NCBI GenBank assembly: GCA_964446235.1
Contig: CAYUNW010000002.1
Span: 1 to 64,000 of the forward strand
Direction: 5' to 3'
Origin: CAYUNW01 sp964446235
GTDB lineage: Bacteria; Patescibacteriota; Microgenomatia; 2-02-FULL-39-11
Length of the DNA stretch: 64,000 bases
Shown here: piece after piece, positions 22,682 to 30,008 of the stretch
Position numbering within the stretch: position 1 is the stretch's first letter
Layout: the number at the start of each line of letters is the position of its first letter
Position numbers and translations under genes: made by a program
The notes under the pieces: model-generated
What the model saw: only the letters and a program-made list of their open reading frames with translations
Databases searched by the model: none
What the model was told of the DNA's origin: nothing

Positions 22682-23731
22682 ATGAATTCAAATAAAAAGA
22701 TAATAAATAATCTTCTAAAAAGAGCTGTAATTATTGATTTGGTCAGACAATTCTTTCAAAATAGAAAATATATAGAAATTCAGACACCTATATTATTATC
22801 TTCCGTGGTTCCTGAATCATATTTGGAATATTTCACTACAGAATTAAGGGATTACCGGGGAAATAAAAAAAAACTGTATTTATCAGCATCACCTGAAGCA
22901 TCTCTGAAAAAGCTGTTATCTATGGGTTTACCTTCATGTTTTGAAATAACAAAAAGCTTTCGGAATATAGATATATTATCAAACAAACATAATCCTGAAT
23001 TTACCATGCTTGAATGGTATAAAATTGGTGTAACTTACGAATATATGATGGATGAAATTGAGGATTTGATTATTTTCATTCATAAAAATATCAATGGAAA
23101 TACGAAAAAAGAATTCCGTCGATATCAAAAAAATAAAATCATAATATCAAAACCATTTATCCGTTATTCGATTATAGAGCTGTTAGAAAAATACGCCAAT
23201 ATCAATTTTAATGATATCTGTGTAAATGGAGAAAATAATTTTGCTACCAAAAACATAATAAATATTGCTACAAAAAAGGGTTATAAGGTAAATAATGAAA
23301 ATACGTGGGAAGAAATATTCAATCAAATTTTTTTAAATGAGATTGAACCAAAAATTATAAATTTAGATAAACCTGTAATAGTATATGATTACCCTAAACC
23401 GATGGCAGCACTTGCCAAATTAAAATCAGAAGATCATCGAATTGCCCAACGATTTGAATTATATATAAAGAATTTGGAAATAGGTGACTGCTATACTGAA
23501 TTAACGGATTGGCAGGAACAGAAACAAAGATTTGAGAATGAATTTAAATTAAGACGAAAAAAACACCTAATAAAAATTTCAGAAGATAGCGATTTTATCC
23601 ATGCTTTAAGACAAGGAATTCCCGAATGCAGTGGTATGGCTGTTGGATTAGACCGGCTGATAATGTTTTTTCTAGACGCTGAAAATATTGCTGATTGTAT
23701 TCCTTTTCCTTTAGCTAGTGTATTGCCATAA
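22682..23731 (+). CDS. epmA: EF-P beta-lysyltransferase-like class II synthetase (EpmA/GenX/PoxA)
   Basis: 349 aa: only the catalytic core of a class II lysyl-tRNA synthetase, without the N-terminal anticodon-binding OB domain. Motif 2 region FEITKSFRNIDILSNKHNPEFTMLEWY and motif 3 GMAVGLDRLIMFF are intact. EpmA attaches beta-lysine to a conserved Lys of EF-P, and efp is the next gene (32 nt on), which strongly supports this call over a true LysRS. EpmB (the lysine aminomutase) is not in the window. The gene starts 5 nt after tRNA-Lys. Confidence 0.85.
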   Translation: MNSNKKIINNLLKRAVIIDLVRQFFQNRKYIEIQTPILLSSVVPESYLEYFTTELRDYRGNKKKLYLSASPEASLKKLLSMGLPSCFEITKSFRNIDILSNKHNPEFTMLEWYKIGVTYEYMMDEIEDLIIFIHKNINGNTKKEFRRYQKNKIIISKPFIRYSIIELLEKYANINFNDICVNGENNFATKNIINIATKKGYKVNNENTWEEIFNQIFLNEIEPKIINLDKPVIVYDYPKPMAALAKLKSEDHRIAQRFELYIKNLEIGDCYTELTDWQEQKQRFENEFKLRRKKHLIKISEDSDFIHALRQGIPECSGMAVGLDRLIMFFLDAENIADCIPFPLASVLP

Positions 23732-23763
23732 TTTTCCACTTATGTGATAATATCAAAATTCAT

Positions 23764-24330
23764 ATGAGTAAAATATCAACCAGTGACTTTCAAAAAGGTA
23801 TGTTTATCGAATTCAAAAATGAAATTCAGCAGATTATCTCATTTCAGCATGTAAACCCCGGAAAAGGATCAGCATTTGTCAGAACTAGACTAAAAAGCTT
23901 AAATTCAGGTAAAGTTTTGGAATATACTTTTAAATCCGGAGAATCTGTTGAGCAATTATCTGTTCACGTGCGAGAAATGCAATTTCTATATAAACAACAA
24001 GAAGATTTAATTTTTATGGATAATGAATCATATGAACAATTATCAGTACAAAAAGCCGTTATCGGACCTTTTTCAAATTTTCTTAAGGAAGGTGCAACGT
24101 ATCAGATGCTGATTTTTGAAGAAAAACTTATCGGTATGAGATATCCCAAAAAAGTTCAACTTAAAGTTATAGAAGCACCAGATGCCGTAAAAGGAAATAC
24201 AGTTATTGGTGGAAAAAAAGAAGTTACCCTCGAAACTGGTGTTACGATACAAGCTCCTTTATTCATTAAAATTGGTGATATGGTATCAGTAGATCCTGAA
24301 AGTGGGGAATATCAGGAAAGAATTACTTGA
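23764..24330 (+). CDS. efp: Elongation factor P
   Basis: 188 aa with the KOW-like domain I, two OB domains and the ending GDMVSVDPESGEYQERI. The loop NPGKGSAFVR puts Lys at position 34, the exact residue modified in lysyl-type EF-P, in line with the neighbouring epmA. EF-P relieves ribosome stalling at polyproline, relevant here given the PT-rich surface proteins. An extended -10-like TGTGATAAT (about 12 nt upstream of the ATG) suggests a short-leader transcript in addition to read-through from epmA. Confidence 0.96.
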   Translation: MSKISTSDFQKGMFIEFKNEIQQIISFQHVNPGKGSAFVRTRLKSLNSGKVLEYTFKSGESVEQLSVHVREMQFLYKQQEDLIFMDNESYEQLSVQKAVIGPFSNFLKEGATYQMLIFEEKLIGMRYPKKVQLKVIEAPDAVKGNTVIGGKKEVTLETGVTIQAPLFIKIGDMVSVDPESGEYQERIT

Positions 24331-24331
24331 C

Positions 24332-24360
24332 TTGACAAACCTATAATAATAGGCTATAAT
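24332..24360 (+). promoter_or_regulatory. Full-consensus promoter TTGACA-N17-TATAAT with a palindrome in the spacer
   Basis: TTGACA (24332-24337) and TATAAT (24355-24360), spacer 17. CCTAT-AATA-ATAGG (24340-24353) fills the spacer and looks like an operator. It is the best promoter in the core region, and an intrinsic terminator lies only ~40 nt downstream. Confidence 0.8.
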
Positions 24361-24368
24361 ATATATAG

Positions 24369-24411
24369 ATCCTAAGGTAATCCTTTTTTTGGAGCGCTTT
24401 AGGATTTTTTT
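24369..24411 (+). terminator. Intrinsic terminator just after a strong promoter
   Basis: ATCCTAAG (24369-24376) pairs with CTTTAGGAT (24397-24405), followed by seven T's. It may end efp transcription, or cut short the transcript from the promoter at 24332-24360, giving a ~45-nt RNA or an attenuated leader for tRNA-Leu(TAG)-tig. Confidence 0.7.
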
Positions 24412-24486
24412 ATTTTCATAAGTTTAGACTTATAATATATAAGTATCTTTATCATCTTGATTTACTCCACTATAATTTAATATAAT

Positions 24487-24573
24487 GCCGGGGTGGCGGA
24501 ATTGGCAGACGCGCAGGGCTTAGGACCCTGTTTCCCTAAAAAGGAAGTGGAGGTTCAAGTCCTCTCTCCGGCA
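24487..24573 (+). tRNA. tRNA-Leu (anticodon TAG)
   Basis: An 87-nt type II tRNA. The acceptor GCCGGGG pairs with CTCCGGC; stem CAGGG/CCCTG holds loop CTTAGGA. It precedes tig by 10 nt. With TAA, CAG and GAG, this is the fourth Leu isoacceptor in the window. Confidence 0.95.
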
Positions 24574-24583
24574 CAAGATAAAT

Positions 24584-25441
24584 ATGGATATAAAATATAC
24601 TTCAAGTATAAAGGAATTAGGTAAATCAGCAAAAGAAATAAATATTGTCATACCATGGAAATCCATCAATGAAAAATATCATACAATATTTACTAAGCTT
24701 ATAAATGAAATTGAAGCACCGGGATTTCGTAAAGGTAAAGCCCCTAAAAATGTAGCAGAAAAATATATTGATCGTAAAAAAGTATATGAAGAGGTCATCC
24801 GAGAAGTTATACCTGATATTTATTCTAAAGTTCTAAAAGAATATAATCTTAATCCGATTTCATCTCCAAAAATTGAACTCGTTAAGGCAAAAGAAAATGA
24901 GGATTGGGAGATTAAGGTTGTAATAGCCTTAAAACCTCAAATTTTACTCAATGATTATAAAACAAAAATAAAAAATCTAAAAAATCAAACAACAAAAATC
25001 TGGACTCCAGGTCAAGATAAAGAACAAAAAGAACAAAAAAAACCTGATTTAAATGCAATTATTCAGCTATTATTAAATAACATAGACTTTGAAATTCCCG
25101 TAATTTTGATCGAGGAAGAAGTTAACAGACAGCTTGCAGATTTGGTAGATCAAACAAAGCTTTTAGGTTTGACTGTTGAGCAGTATTTAAGGGCTAAAGG
25201 AAAAACAATAGAAGACATTAGAAAAGAATATAATAAGCAAGCAGAAAATACCATTAAAATTCAATTTATTTTGATGGAAATCGCAGATCAAGAAAAAATT
25301 ACCGTAGAAGAAAAAGACTTTGAAAAAGCCTTTTCGTCTGTAAAAAGTGAAGCAGAAAAAGAAAAATTAACCAAAGATAGGTACTATTTAGCTCATATAT
25401 TGAGACAGCAAAAAACAATTGACTATTTATTAAACCTATAG
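24584..25441 (+). CDS. tig: Trigger factor, short form without the FKBP domain
   Basis: 285 aa against about 430 in most bacteria. The N-terminal ribosome-binding domain carries the signature APGFRKGKAPKN (~46-57). Around residue 140 the chain goes through a charged linker (PGQDKEQKEQKKPDL) straight into the helical C-terminal chaperone domain (EEEVNRQLADLVDQTKLLGLTVEQYL). The peptidyl-prolyl isomerase domain that normally sits between is absent, as in other CPR trigger factors. The ATG is 10 nt after tRNA-Leu(TAG). Confidence 0.9.
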   Translation: MDIKYTSSIKELGKSAKEINIVIPWKSINEKYHTIFTKLINEIEAPGFRKGKAPKNVAEKYIDRKKVYEEVIREVIPDIYSKVLKEYNLNPISSPKIELVKAKENEDWEIKVVIALKPQILLNDYKTKIKNLKNQTTKIWTPGQDKEQKEQKKPDLNAIIQLLLNNIDFEIPVILIEEEVNRQLADLVDQTKLLGLTVEQYLRAKGKTIEDIRKEYNKQAENTIKIQFILMEIADQEKITVEEKDFEKAFSSVKSEAEKEKLTKDRYYLAHILRQQKTIDYLLNL

Positions 25442-25477
25442 TAAAATATGCGCGTAAATGATTAAATTTATGAGCAT

Positions 25478-26068
25478 ATGATGCAGTCAACTACTAAAAA
25501 ACAAAAAAAGTTAAATTATTGGGGCGAAGATAATCCAGAAAAATTAAAATCAACACCTCAATCTGCAAATAATCTAAGTCAACAATTAAAATCACTGGTA
25601 AATCCTACCTCAATGATAGAACAGATATTTGGAACGTCTCAAAGTGAAAAATTTCAAAAACCACCGATCGAGCATAAAAACACAGCGGATACCAGAAAAG
25701 AATATACAGTCTTTTCATTTTCTGAAAATAGAACTAATTATGAGATGAAACATGAAATGCAGACACTATTAAATGAACTCAAAAATCAAATTAATGCTTT
25801 TGAAAAAGCTGAAAAATCACTATCGACTGAAATTGCCAAAGTAAAAGTCTCCCAAGTCCCAGAAAAAGCCGGTATCTATTATATAAGATTTTTTGAATGG
25901 CTTTTAACAGTAATCAAACAATTAAGAATGAAAGTCGAAGAAAGTCAAGCTTGGCTTATGACATTTTCATCTAGAAAAAAGAAAAAAGGATATTGGCAGA
26001 TGTATAAAAAACACGGAACAACTTTCGGACTTTCTCATGAAAGAACCTTAGCTACTCAAACCGGATAA
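25478..26068 (+). CDS. DUF5660-like conserved CPR protein
   Basis: 196 aa. The N-terminal ~90 residues are polar and probably disordered. A coiled-coil-like segment follows (~90-120), then a conserved block with IYYIRFFEWLLTVIKQLRMKVEES and the C-terminal stretch KKKGYWQMYKKHGTTFGL, ending SHERTLATQTG. I associate this ending with DUF5660, a family seen mainly in CPR bacteria. It has no signal peptide and no recognisable catalytic motif. It follows tig by 36 nt, so it may share its transcript, but its role is unknown. Confidence 0.65.
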   Translation: MMQSTTKKQKKLNYWGEDNPEKLKSTPQSANNLSQQLKSLVNPTSMIEQIFGTSQSEKFQKPPIEHKNTADTRKEYTVFSFSENRTNYEMKHEMQTLLNELKNQINAFEKAEKSLSTEIAKVKVSQVPEKAGIYYIRFFEWLLTVIKQLRMKVEESQAWLMTFSSRKKKKGYWQMYKKHGTTFGLSHERTLATQTG

Positions 26069-26118
26069 TTCCTTTCTTGTTGATAGTTAACTTCATCTTT
26101 TTTATAATATGTTCTCAA

Positions 26119-26193
26119 GCGCGCGTAGCTCAGTTTGGCTAGAGCGTTTCGTTGACATCGAAAAGGTCCATGGTTCAAGTCCATGCGCGCGCA
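26119..26193 (+). tRNA. tRNA-Val (anticodon GAC)
   Basis: 75 nt. The acceptor GCGCGCG pairs with CGCGCGC, discriminator A; stem TTTCG/CGAAA holds loop TTGACAT. nth starts 9 nt after its 3' end. Confidence 0.95.
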
Positions 26194-26202
26194 CCCAGCT
26201 TT

Positions 26203-26832
26203 ATGAATAGAAATCAGAAAATATATTCACTCCTTAAAAAAAATTACCCTGATGCCAAAATTGCTCTTAATTATTCCAATAACTGGCAATTACTTGTAGC
26301 AATCATTTTATCAGCACAATGTCGGGATGATACAGTAAATAAAGTAACCAAAGAACTTTTTAAAAAGTATCCAAATATTAATAATTACTTTAATTTAGAT
26401 ATTAAAATATTAGAAAAATTAATCAAATCAACAGGATTTTATAGAAATAAGGCAAAAAATATCATATCTCTTGCTAACAAAATTCGACTCAGATTTGATA
26501 ATATAATACCAAATAATATAGATCAATTAGTAAAATTACCCGGTATAGCAAGAAAAACAGCGAATGTTTTTCTGGGAAATGCTTATGATATAACCAGCGG
26601 AATTGCAGTGGATACTCATGTTTCTCGTTTAGCTCAAAGATTGGGATTAAGTAACAACAAAAATACAGACAAAATCGAGAAAGATTTAATGAATATTTTC
26701 CCCAAAAAATACTGGCTCAAACTGACTTATTTATTGATTGAACACGGACGTAGTATCTGCAATGCCAAAGCACCGAAATGTAAAAGCTGTTTTTTAAAAA
26801 CGCTTTGTCCTAGCGCAGCTAATTATCTATAA
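26203..26832 (+). CDS. nth: Endonuclease III (DNA glycosylase/AP lyase)
   Basis: 209 aa from the ATG at 26203; an upstream in-frame extension is tRNA sequence. The helix-hairpin-helix is LPGIARKTANV with catalytic K118; D137 is in AVDTHV; the [4Fe-4S] cluster cysteines are C186, C193, C196 and C202. This is almost residue-for-residue the spacing of the E. coli enzyme. It removes oxidised pyrimidines in base excision repair. It is probably expressed from the tRNA-Val transcript. Confidence 0.96.
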   Translation: MNRNQKIYSLLKKNYPDAKIALNYSNNWQLLVAIILSAQCRDDTVNKVTKELFKKYPNINNYFNLDIKILEKLIKSTGFYRNKAKNIISLANKIRLRFDNIIPNNIDQLVKLPGIARKTANVFLGNAYDITSGIAVDTHVSRLAQRLGLSNNKNTDKIEKDLMNIFPKKYWLKLTYLLIEHGRSICNAKAPKCKSCFLKTLCPSAANYL

Positions 26833-26835
26833 TTC

Positions 26836-27002
26836 TTGACAGAAATAGCATTTTATATAATAATATAAAATATTCTTACGTTTGCATGGGCTTACCAACC
26901 CCAAAGTAAGAACGCTATTTCAGCGTAAAAGAAATAATTAAGCGCCGTTTGGAAATGCGATGGAACCCTCCTTAAAGGAGTCGCATGAAGACGGTTTTTT
27001 TT
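26836..27002 (+). promoter_or_regulatory. thrS leader: promoter, ACC-loop hairpin, TGGAACC motif and terminator (T-box-like candidate)
   Basis: A promoter TTGACA (26836-26841) with a TAATAA-type -10 (~26858-26863) starts RNA near 26870. The RNA opens with a 14-bp stem-loop: TTCTTAC/GTAAGAA, TTTG/CAAA and GGG/CCC (26873-26912), whose loop CTTACCAA contains the Thr codon ACC. An ACGCT/AGCGT hairpin follows (26912-26926). The last hairpin joins CCGT/ACGG, ATGCGA/TCGCAT and CTCCT/AGGAG (26945-26994), ends in eight T's, and carries TGGAACC (26961-26967), which fits the T-box core TGGNACC. This looks like tRNA-responsive attenuation, but it is much smaller than classical T-boxes. Confidence 0.5.
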
Positions 27003-28805
27003 ATGCCAGAAGATAAAGATATACTCTATCATTCATCAAAAAATAGTAAAGAAGATATTATGAGACATTCCTGTGAGCATGTAATGGCTATGTGTTTGAT
27101 GAAATTATATCCTAATGCCAAAAGAGGAGTCGGACCATCTATAGAAAATGGTTTTTATCAGGATATTGATCTAGGAAACATATCCTTAAGTGAAAATAAT
27201 CTTAAATCAATAGAAAAAGAAATGAATATAATAAAGAAAAGAAAATTAGAATTTATTAAAATTGTAAAAAAAATTGATGACGCTATAATTCTTGAAGAAA
27301 AATCCGGTCAAAAATATAAAATCGAAATATTGAAAGACTTAAAAAAAAATGGAGAAAAGACCGTAACATATTATCAGGTTGGTGATTATGTTGATTTATG
27401 CCGTGGTCCTCACGTTTCAAATAGTTCGCTCATTGGATATTTTAAATTGACAAAAATTGCTGGTGCATATTGGAGAGGTAATGAAAAAAACAAGATGCTT
27501 ACTAGAATTTACGGTGTATGTTTTCCTACAAAAGAACAACTCGAAAAATATTTATGGCAACAGGAGGAAGCACTAAAAAGAGATCATAAAGTATTAGGTA
27601 AAAAACTAGATCTTTTTCTTATCAGTGACACAATTGGAAAAGGTTTACCGCTCATAACCCCAAAAGGTAATATTATCAGAAAAGCTATTTTGGATTATGA
27701 ATATGAATTGGAGAATAAAAACGGTTTTTTACAAGTATTTACCCCACATATAGCTCGAAGTGAATTATACAAACAAACAGGTCATTGGCAACATTATCGT
27801 GAAGTGATGTACGAATCATTCGGTATTGAAGGAGAAGAATATGTTTTAAAACCGATGAATTGTCCTCATCATTATATGATTTATCAAAGCCAACAGAGAA
27901 GTTATAAAGATTTACCGATTAGACTTTCTGAACCCGGTACTTGTTATAGATATGAAAAAAGCGGTGAATTATCAGGTCTTATGAGAGTTAGAGCTTTAAG
28001 TATTGATGATGCTCATATACTAATGAGAGAAGATCAGATTGAGGAAGAATTTGGAAGATGCATAAATATGGTAGATGAAATGTTTAGGGTTTTCAAATTA
28101 AAAGATTATTATGTCAGACTATCACTATCCGATCCAACAGATGCTGTCAAATACATAGCAGATAAAAAAATTTGGGATGAGGCTAAAAAGAAATTGGAGA
28201 AAATTGTGATTGATAATAAATTGAAATATAAGACTGCGATGGGAGAAGCTTCCTTTTACGGTCCTAAATTAGATTATATGGTAAGAGATTCGATCGGCAG
28301 GGAATGGCAAATGAGTACTTTACAATTAGATTTATTTATGGCAAAACGGTTAAATTTGGTATATACAGATGAAAATGGAAACGAAAAACATCCGGTAATC
28401 CTACATCGTGGTTTGACCGGTTCTATCGAAAGAACATTGGCTATTTTGATAGAGCATTTTGCCGGCGTTTTTCCTTTATGGCTATCCCCTGTACAAACTG
28501 CCATAATTCCTGTTACGGATAGAAACCTTAATTTTTCCGAAAAAATACATAAACTATTTATTGACAATAATATCCGAGCGCATCTAGACAACCGTAATGA
28601 AACGGTAGGAAATAAAATACGCAACGCAACTTTACAAAAAATACCTTATATGATTATAATTGGAGACAAAGAACAACAAATTTTTGAAGAAAATAAAACA
28701 AATATAGTTGTTTCATTACGTAAATTTGATGGATCAAATCCAGGACAAATAGATATTCAAACGTTAATTAAGCAATTAAAAGAAGAAATTGAAACAAAAC
28801 AATAA
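27003..28805 (+). CDS. thrS: Threonyl-tRNA synthetase, lacking the TGS domain
   Basis: 600 aa from the ATG at 27003; an ATG at 26985 with AAGGAG 4 nt upstream would lie inside the leader terminator and add six residues. The chain begins directly with the editing domain (MRHSCEHVMAMCL; later VDLCRGPHVSN), so the usual ~60-residue N-terminal TGS domain is missing. The class II core follows (PMNCPHHYMIYQ, the GTCYRYEKSGELSGLMRVR motif 2, LHRGLTGSIERTLAILIEH motif 3) and a C-terminal anticodon-binding domain. It heads thrS-infC-rpmI-rplT, the classical order. Confidence 0.95.
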   Translation: MPEDKDILYHSSKNSKEDIMRHSCEHVMAMCLMKLYPNAKRGVGPSIENGFYQDIDLGNISLSENNLKSIEKEMNIIKKRKLEFIKIVKKIDDAIILEEKSGQKYKIEILKDLKKNGEKTVTYYQVGDYVDLCRGPHVSNSSLIGYFKLTKIAGAYWRGNEKNKMLTRIYGVCFPTKEQLEKYLWQQEEALKRDHKVLGKKLDLFLISDTIGKGLPLITPKGNIIRKAILDYEYELENKNGFLQVFTPHIARSELYKQTGHWQHYREVMYESFGIEGEEYVLKPMNCPHHYMIYQSQQRSYKDLPIRLSEPGTCYRYEKSGELSGLMRVRALSIDDAHILMREDQIEEEFGRCINMVDEMFRVFKLKDYYVRLSLSDPTDAVKYIADKKIWDEAKKKLEKIVIDNKLKYKTAMGEASFYGPKLDYMVRDSIGREWQMSTLQLDLFMAKRLNLVYTDENGNEKHPVILHRGLTGSIERTLAILIEHFAGVFPLWLSPVQTAIIPVTDRNLNFSEKIHKLFIDNNIRAHLDNRNETVGNKIRNATLQKIPYMIIIGDKEQQIFEENKTNIVVSLRKFDGSNPGQIDIQTLIKQLKEEIETKQ

Positions 28806-29346
28806 ATTTTACCGGATTAATTATCAAATTAGAGCTTTTAAATTCCGATTGTTAGATGACCAGGGACGTCAGATTGGAATTTTGGATAAAAATGAAGCTT
28901 TAAAGTTAGCACAAGTTCAAGGCAAGGATTTGGTTGAAATTGCTCCGAATGCTAATCCGCCAGTGGTTAAATTAATAGACTACAAAAAATTCAAATATTT
29001 AGAAGCGAAAAAAGAAAGACAATCGAAAAAAGCTGCGAAAAATGTAGGTATCAAAGAACTTAGGTTAAGGCCTTTCATGGGAGAACATGATATCAATTTT
29101 AAACTAAAACAGGGTGAGGAATTTTTAAAAGAAGGTAACCAGTTAAAAATTTCGGTGATGTTTAGAGGTAGGGAAATCACAAAAAAAGAATTCGGATTTG
29201 ATATTATTAACAAAGTCTTGAAGAGTTATGATACAATATCAAAACTTGTTAAAGAAGCACATTTTGAAGGTAGGACACTTGTAGCAATTATCGCGCCTAT
29301 TAGCCTTAAAAAAATAAAAAATGAAAAAGAAACTAAAAACCAGTAA
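28789..29346 (+). CDS. infC: Translation initiation factor IF-3
   Basis: 185 aa: N-domain (RINYQIRAFKFRLLDDQGRQIG), linker (FKYLEAKKERQSKKAAKN) and C-domain (KELRLRPFMGEHDINFKLKQ, KISVMFRGREI). No ATG exists near the expected N-terminus. The call uses TTG at 28789, overlapping thrS by 17 nt with purine-rich AAAGAAGAAA before it. An ATT codon at 28816 is a rarer option. A non-standard infC start is known in E. coli, where it lets IF-3 control its own synthesis, so this may be functional. Confidence 0.93.
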   Translation: MKQNNKFYRINYQIRAFKFRLLDDQGRQIGILDKNEALKLAQVQGKDLVEIAPNANPPVVKLIDYKKFKYLEAKKERQSKKAAKNVGIKELRLRPFMGEHDINFKLKQGEEFLKEGNQLKISVMFRGREITKKEFGFDIINKVLKSYDTISKLVKEAHFEGRTLVAIIAPISLKKIKNEKETKNQ

Positions 29347-29518
29347 AACATTATTTAAAAGATTCAAGATCACAAAGAAAGGTAAACTTATCAGAAATAA
29401 ACAGTTTGCCAGACATTTACGTGCTAATAAAAATAAAAGAAGAATTAGAAGATTTAAGGAGCCCGTTGTATTATCCAAAAAACAGTCAAATAAATTAAAA
29501 AGATTTATTAATAGATAG
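29321..29518 (+). CDS. rpmI: Ribosomal protein bL35
   Basis: 65 aa, very basic (TSKTLFKRFKITKKGKLIRN, then ARHLRANKNKRRIRRF). Full family length. It overlaps the end of infC by 26 nt, so translation is probably coupled. rplT follows after 4 nt. Confidence 0.96.
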   Translation: MKKKLKTSKTLFKRFKITKKGKLIRNKQFARHLRANKNKRRIRRFKEPVVLSKKQSNKLKRFINR

Positions 29519-29522
29519 AATT

Positions 29523-29864
29523 ATGAGAATTAAACGTGGAACAGTTTCAAGAAGAAAACACAATAAACTTTTCAAATCAACAAAAGGTTACAAAATGACC
29601 AAGAGACGTTTGGTAAAAGCAGCCAAAGAAGCATTTTTACACGCAGGTCAATATGCTTTTGCTGGAAGACGAGATAAAAAATTGAACTACAGAAAATTAT
29701 GGATAACCAGAATATCACATGCCTGCTCAAATGAAAATTTTCAATATAATAAATTCATTTCTAATTTAATTAAAAAAAATATCATTTTAGATAGAAAAAT
29801 ACTTGCTGATATGGTCGTCAATGACTATAATGCGTTTAAATTTATACTGGAAAAAGTTAGATAA
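29523..29864 (+). CDS. rplT: Ribosomal protein bL20
   Basis: 113 aa. The N-terminal basic extension (MRIKRGTVSRRKHNKLF, KGYKMTKRRLVKAAKEAF) is followed by the globular domain (YRKLWITRISHACSNENFQYNKFI). It binds 23S rRNA early in 50S assembly and in other bacteria represses this operon. No obvious L20 operator was found upstream of rpmI, where the genes overlap. Confidence 0.97.
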   Translation: MRIKRGTVSRRKHNKLFKSTKGYKMTKRRLVKAAKEAFLHAGQYAFAGRRDKKLNYRKLWITRISHACSNENFQYNKFISNLIKKNIILDRKILADMVVNDYNAFKFILEKVR

Positions 29865-29949
29865 ACAAATGAATTATCAAAATAATTTTAATATATTTAC
29901 CTTTAATACCTAAAAGGGGTTGGTAAATGTATTATCAATAAGTAACCAG

Positions 29950-29972
29950 CCTCCTGAAAAAGGAGGTTTTTT
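29950..29972 (+). terminator. Intrinsic terminator between rplT and pheS
   Basis: CCTCC-TGAAAAA-GGAGG followed by six T's. An AT-rich stem-loop (ATTTACC/GGTAAAT, about 29897-29927) precedes it. It separates the infC operon from pheST, which has its own -10 box. Confidence 0.85.
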
Positions 29973-29996
29973 GTAATTGTATAACAAATATTATTG

Positions 29997-30002
29997 TATA
30001 AT
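29997..30002 (+). promoter_or_regulatory. -10 box placing +1 at the pheS start codon
   Basis: TATAAT at 29997-30002 predicts +1 at about 30009, the A of the pheS ATG, with no Shine-Dalgarno in between. No convincing -35 is seen at standard spacing. Confidence 0.5.
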
Positions 30003-30008
30003 TAAAAT

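Noticed and set aside
26152..26202. In-frame N-terminal extension of endonuclease III
   Set aside because: It lies within tRNA-Val; residue spacing to the catalytic sites matches E. coli Nth when started at 26203.
26892..29926. TTACCAACCCC in the thrS leader is complementary to GGGGTTGGTAA before pheS, suggesting long-range RNA pairing
   Set aside because: An 11-base match 3 kb apart is weak, and a terminator separates the second copy from pheS; no supporting evidence.
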